From: Armadillidium nasatum
Taxonomy: Eukaryota > Arthropoda > Malacostraca > Isopoda > Armadillidiidae
Length of the DNA stretch: 22,500 nt
Direction: 5' to 3'
Assembly: GCA_009176605.1 (NCBI GenBank)
Contig: SEYY01008373.1
Location: forward strand, 7,501 to 30,000
Position 1 is the stretch's first letter. Every line of letters starts with the position of its first letter. The position numbers were made by a program, and so were the translations under genes. The notes below the pieces were generated by a model. It was not told where the DNA came from, made no database searches, and saw nothing but the letters and a program-made list of their open reading frames with translations. This document shows positions 20,323 to 22,500 of this stretch, piece after piece.

Positions 20323-22500
20323 TTTTTTTTTTTTTTTTTTTACAGAACGCCACAACTCACGGACAGATCTCTTTTCAAGGAGGGGGCACACACACACACA
20401 AGAAAACTCACTCAAACACACACCTAACACACATCCATCAGGTGGGCACAGACAAAGCCTTAAAGAATGGAAGATTAAATACAGGATGAAAAATAGAAGA
20501 TGGTAAAGAGTTCCACAGAATAGAGGTAGTTGGAGAGAAGGAGGCATCACAACGAGCTAGCCTGGGGTTTCCCACATCCACACAAAATTGGTGCGAAAGC
20601 AGGGCACCCCTTGTACAACGAGGACGACGCAACGGTGGAGGAATGCGAGAGGCCAAGTTCCCTCGAGCACCTGCCATTGTAGTACCTATAAAAAAGAGAT
20701 AGTGCGCCAACGTCACGTCGCAGAGACAGAGGGTCAAGAGAGTTTGAAAGTAGGGGACAGTTTATTAATCTTTTAGCTTTAGACTCAACCCTATCCAGAA
20801 GAGAGGAAGAGCCGGAGCCCCCCTAGATGTGAGAACAGTACTCCATACAAGGACGGATAAAATCCTTATATATTTGGAATAACAACTCAGAAGAAAAAAA
20901 ATTCTCGCAACCTGAACAGAACTCCCAGCTTCTTAGAGGCCGCTTTAGCAACCATTGTGATATGAGGTTTCCAAGACAGTTTATTGTTTATGTTTAAACC
21001 AAGAATGTTAATGAGAGTTTTTGAGAGACGGGAGAGCCATCAAAAAGGATAGGAAAGTTGGAAGATGTTTTTGAGAGGTTGCTATGACCCCACCGGGAAA
21101 TCAAATAAAGATCAGCAAGAATAGAATCGGAAAGTTGAGACGAGAAGCAACTCTAGAAACAAAAGAGGGAGCAGAGATGAAATGAGTAGAAGAATGTAGA
21201 GTTGAGTCATCAACATAAGAGAGAAAAGAGTTAGAAGTGCAGTTGAGAAGATCGTTAATGAAAAGTAAGAATAAAGTTGGAGATAAAACAGAACCCTGAG
21301 GAACACTACAGTTGACAGAAAAAGAGGAAGAGGTCGCTCCATCTACAAGTGCCGAAATGGAACGATTTGAGAGAAAACTAGACAAGAGTAAGCAAAGGGA
21401 AGGAGGAAACCCAAAGGAAGGGAGCTTGGAGAGCAGCGACGCATGCCATACCCGGTCAAGTCTTGGATATGTCAAGAACCACCACACAAGACTCACTGAA
21501 ATCTCTCAGGGCAGAAGACCATAGATCAGTAGGATAGAAGAGTATGTCACCAGTTGACCTCGAGCGTCGAAAGCCATACTGGTGGTCTGAGAGAATTGAA
21601 TGAGACTCAAAATAATCCAGAAAATAAGAGTTGAGGAGAGTTTCAAAAGTTTTAGACAGAATACAAGTGAGAGCTATAGGTCGATAGTTAGAAGGGTCAG
21701 AACGGCTACCTTTATACGGGATTGGCTAAACAAAAGCATGCTTGCAGCATTAAGGAAAAGTATTAGTATCAAGGAATACAGAGTAGAGCTGAACGAGGAC
21801 AGGCGGTAACTCGGAAGCACACTCCCTCAGAACGCGAGGGGGAATGCCATCCGGGCCACTGGCCTTCCTCACGTTCATATATTTCAGGATCCCATGCACC
21901 TGATCATGAGTAATTACAGGTAGAGACATGGGATACCTGAGAGAAGGAGTAGGAGAAGGGATGCCAGAACAGAGTAAGGTGGAATTAGATGAGAAAAGGA
22001 GGCCAAAGAGATTAGCATTTTCAGAGGGAGTATTAGCTACAGAACCATCAGAGCGAATAAGAGGAGGAAAGGTAGATTTACAGAAGTTATTAGAGATATT
22101 TTTGATAAGAGGCCAGAAATTTTTATCAGTAGGAGAGCCATGGAGGTCAGCGCACTTCCTTTTTATGAAAGTACGCTTAGTCCGTATAAGAACATCCCTT
22201 CAACGATTCCGAGCTGATTGAAAATTGGCAAAAGTGAAAGGAGGAGTAGTTTTCCATTCATGTTAAGCATTGTCTCTCATCCGAAGGGCAAGAAAACAGC
22301 TGCCATCGAACCATGGATTTTGAGGAAAAAAAGATTTAGTTGAAGATGGAATGAATCTGCCCATCCCATCAAGGATCACGTCCCCTACTTTTTCAGCAGA
22401 GACAGAATTGTCTCCCAATATAAAGCAAGATTCACTAAAATGGTAGTTAGCAAAGAAGCAACGCATTGCCCCCCATATAGCCAGATTAAAGTGCCAGAAA
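20323..22500 (-). pseudogene. Jockey-type LINE, minus strand, degenerate, runs off the right edge
   Basis: In minus-strand order: SAEKVGDVILDGMGRFIP and NPWFDGSCFLALRMRD (22466-22263), a linker segment, then ILKYMNVRKASGPDGIPPRV (about 21880, RT motif 1). After a shift come RVWHASLLSKLPSFGF, SVPQGSVLSPTLFLLFINDL (motif B) and LSYVDDSTLH, with the catalytic YVDD, in 21496-21101. After more shifts come RVESKAKRLINCPLLSNSLD and ASRIPPPLRRPRCTRGALLS, then WNSLPSSIFHPVFNL. The 3' UTR has TG-rich text and ends in a T19 run on plus (20323-20341), the poly(A). Several frame breaks make it inactive. The C-terminal SRIPPPLRR and WNSLPSSIF match the nested LINE at 17592-18817, so both belong to one lineage in opposite orientations. 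Confidence 0.82.

Overview
The window is nuclear DNA of a metazoan, most likely an arthropod. Spliceosomal exons with GT/AG borders, a long C2H2 zinc-finger array, LINE-type retrotransposons with poly(A) tails, Tc1- and hAT-type DNA transposon debris and nine long (TA)n microsatellites all point that way. The jockey-type LINE pieces at 17.6-18.8 kb and 20.3-22.5 kb look like a family I associate with decapod crustaceans. That assignment rests on recognition by eye and is tentative. No rRNA, tRNA, CRISPR or prokaryotic operon structure is visible.

Layout. At 1-1.6 kb there is a small MITE whose 65-bp terminal inverted repeats match perfectly, an unrecognised stretch, and a broken Tc1-type transposase fragment on the minus strand. 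At 1.7-5.1 kb, on the minus strand, lies the 5' part of a gene with short acidic exons: a start exon at 5120-5019 and an acidic exon at 4929-4798. A tandem duplicate of that second exon (2169-2041) keeps its frame and both splice sites. The intron between the two copies holds a 350-bp direct repeat that looks like LTRs, a 45-bp tandem repeat with an internal palindrome, and a folded inverted repeat. At 5.2-8.5 kb there are (TA)n arrays, a TIR element sitting between two of them, a BED-finger remnant and a roughly 185-bp tandem repeat. At 9.0-10.6 kb hAT transposase fragments flank a CR1-like LINE 3' end.

The central region (10.86-16.5 kb) is the most informative, and everything in it is on the minus strand. 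A zinc-finger exon encoding 13 fingers (16518-15196) is interrupted in the linker after finger 13 by an R4/Dong-like, R2-group retrotransposon. That copy is 5'-truncated but has an intact 773-codon reverse transcriptase/restriction-like endonuclease frame (15199-12878) and an A15 tail. Immediately beyond the tail the host gene resumes with a 14th finger (12779-12673). A second, decayed copy of the same retrotransposon group, carrying the 5' half instead, follows at about 12672-10861.

The right third (17.2-22.5 kb) is nested repeat. An internally deleted jockey-type LINE sits inside an older LINE. A foldback element about 590 bp long lies between two (TA)n arrays, followed by a GCGGAT-rich minisatellite and a larger degenerate LINE of the jockey type on the minus strand that runs off the window.

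The acidic exons at 5 kb and the zinc-finger exon at 16 kb are probably parts of two neighbouring genes of one zinc-finger family. Both lie on the minus strand and all their exon borders are phase 0. That link is an inference. The strongest candidates for something new are the retrotransposon insertion in the finger linker, with a possible frameshift fusion, and the repeated placement of inverted-repeat elements between (TA)n arrays.
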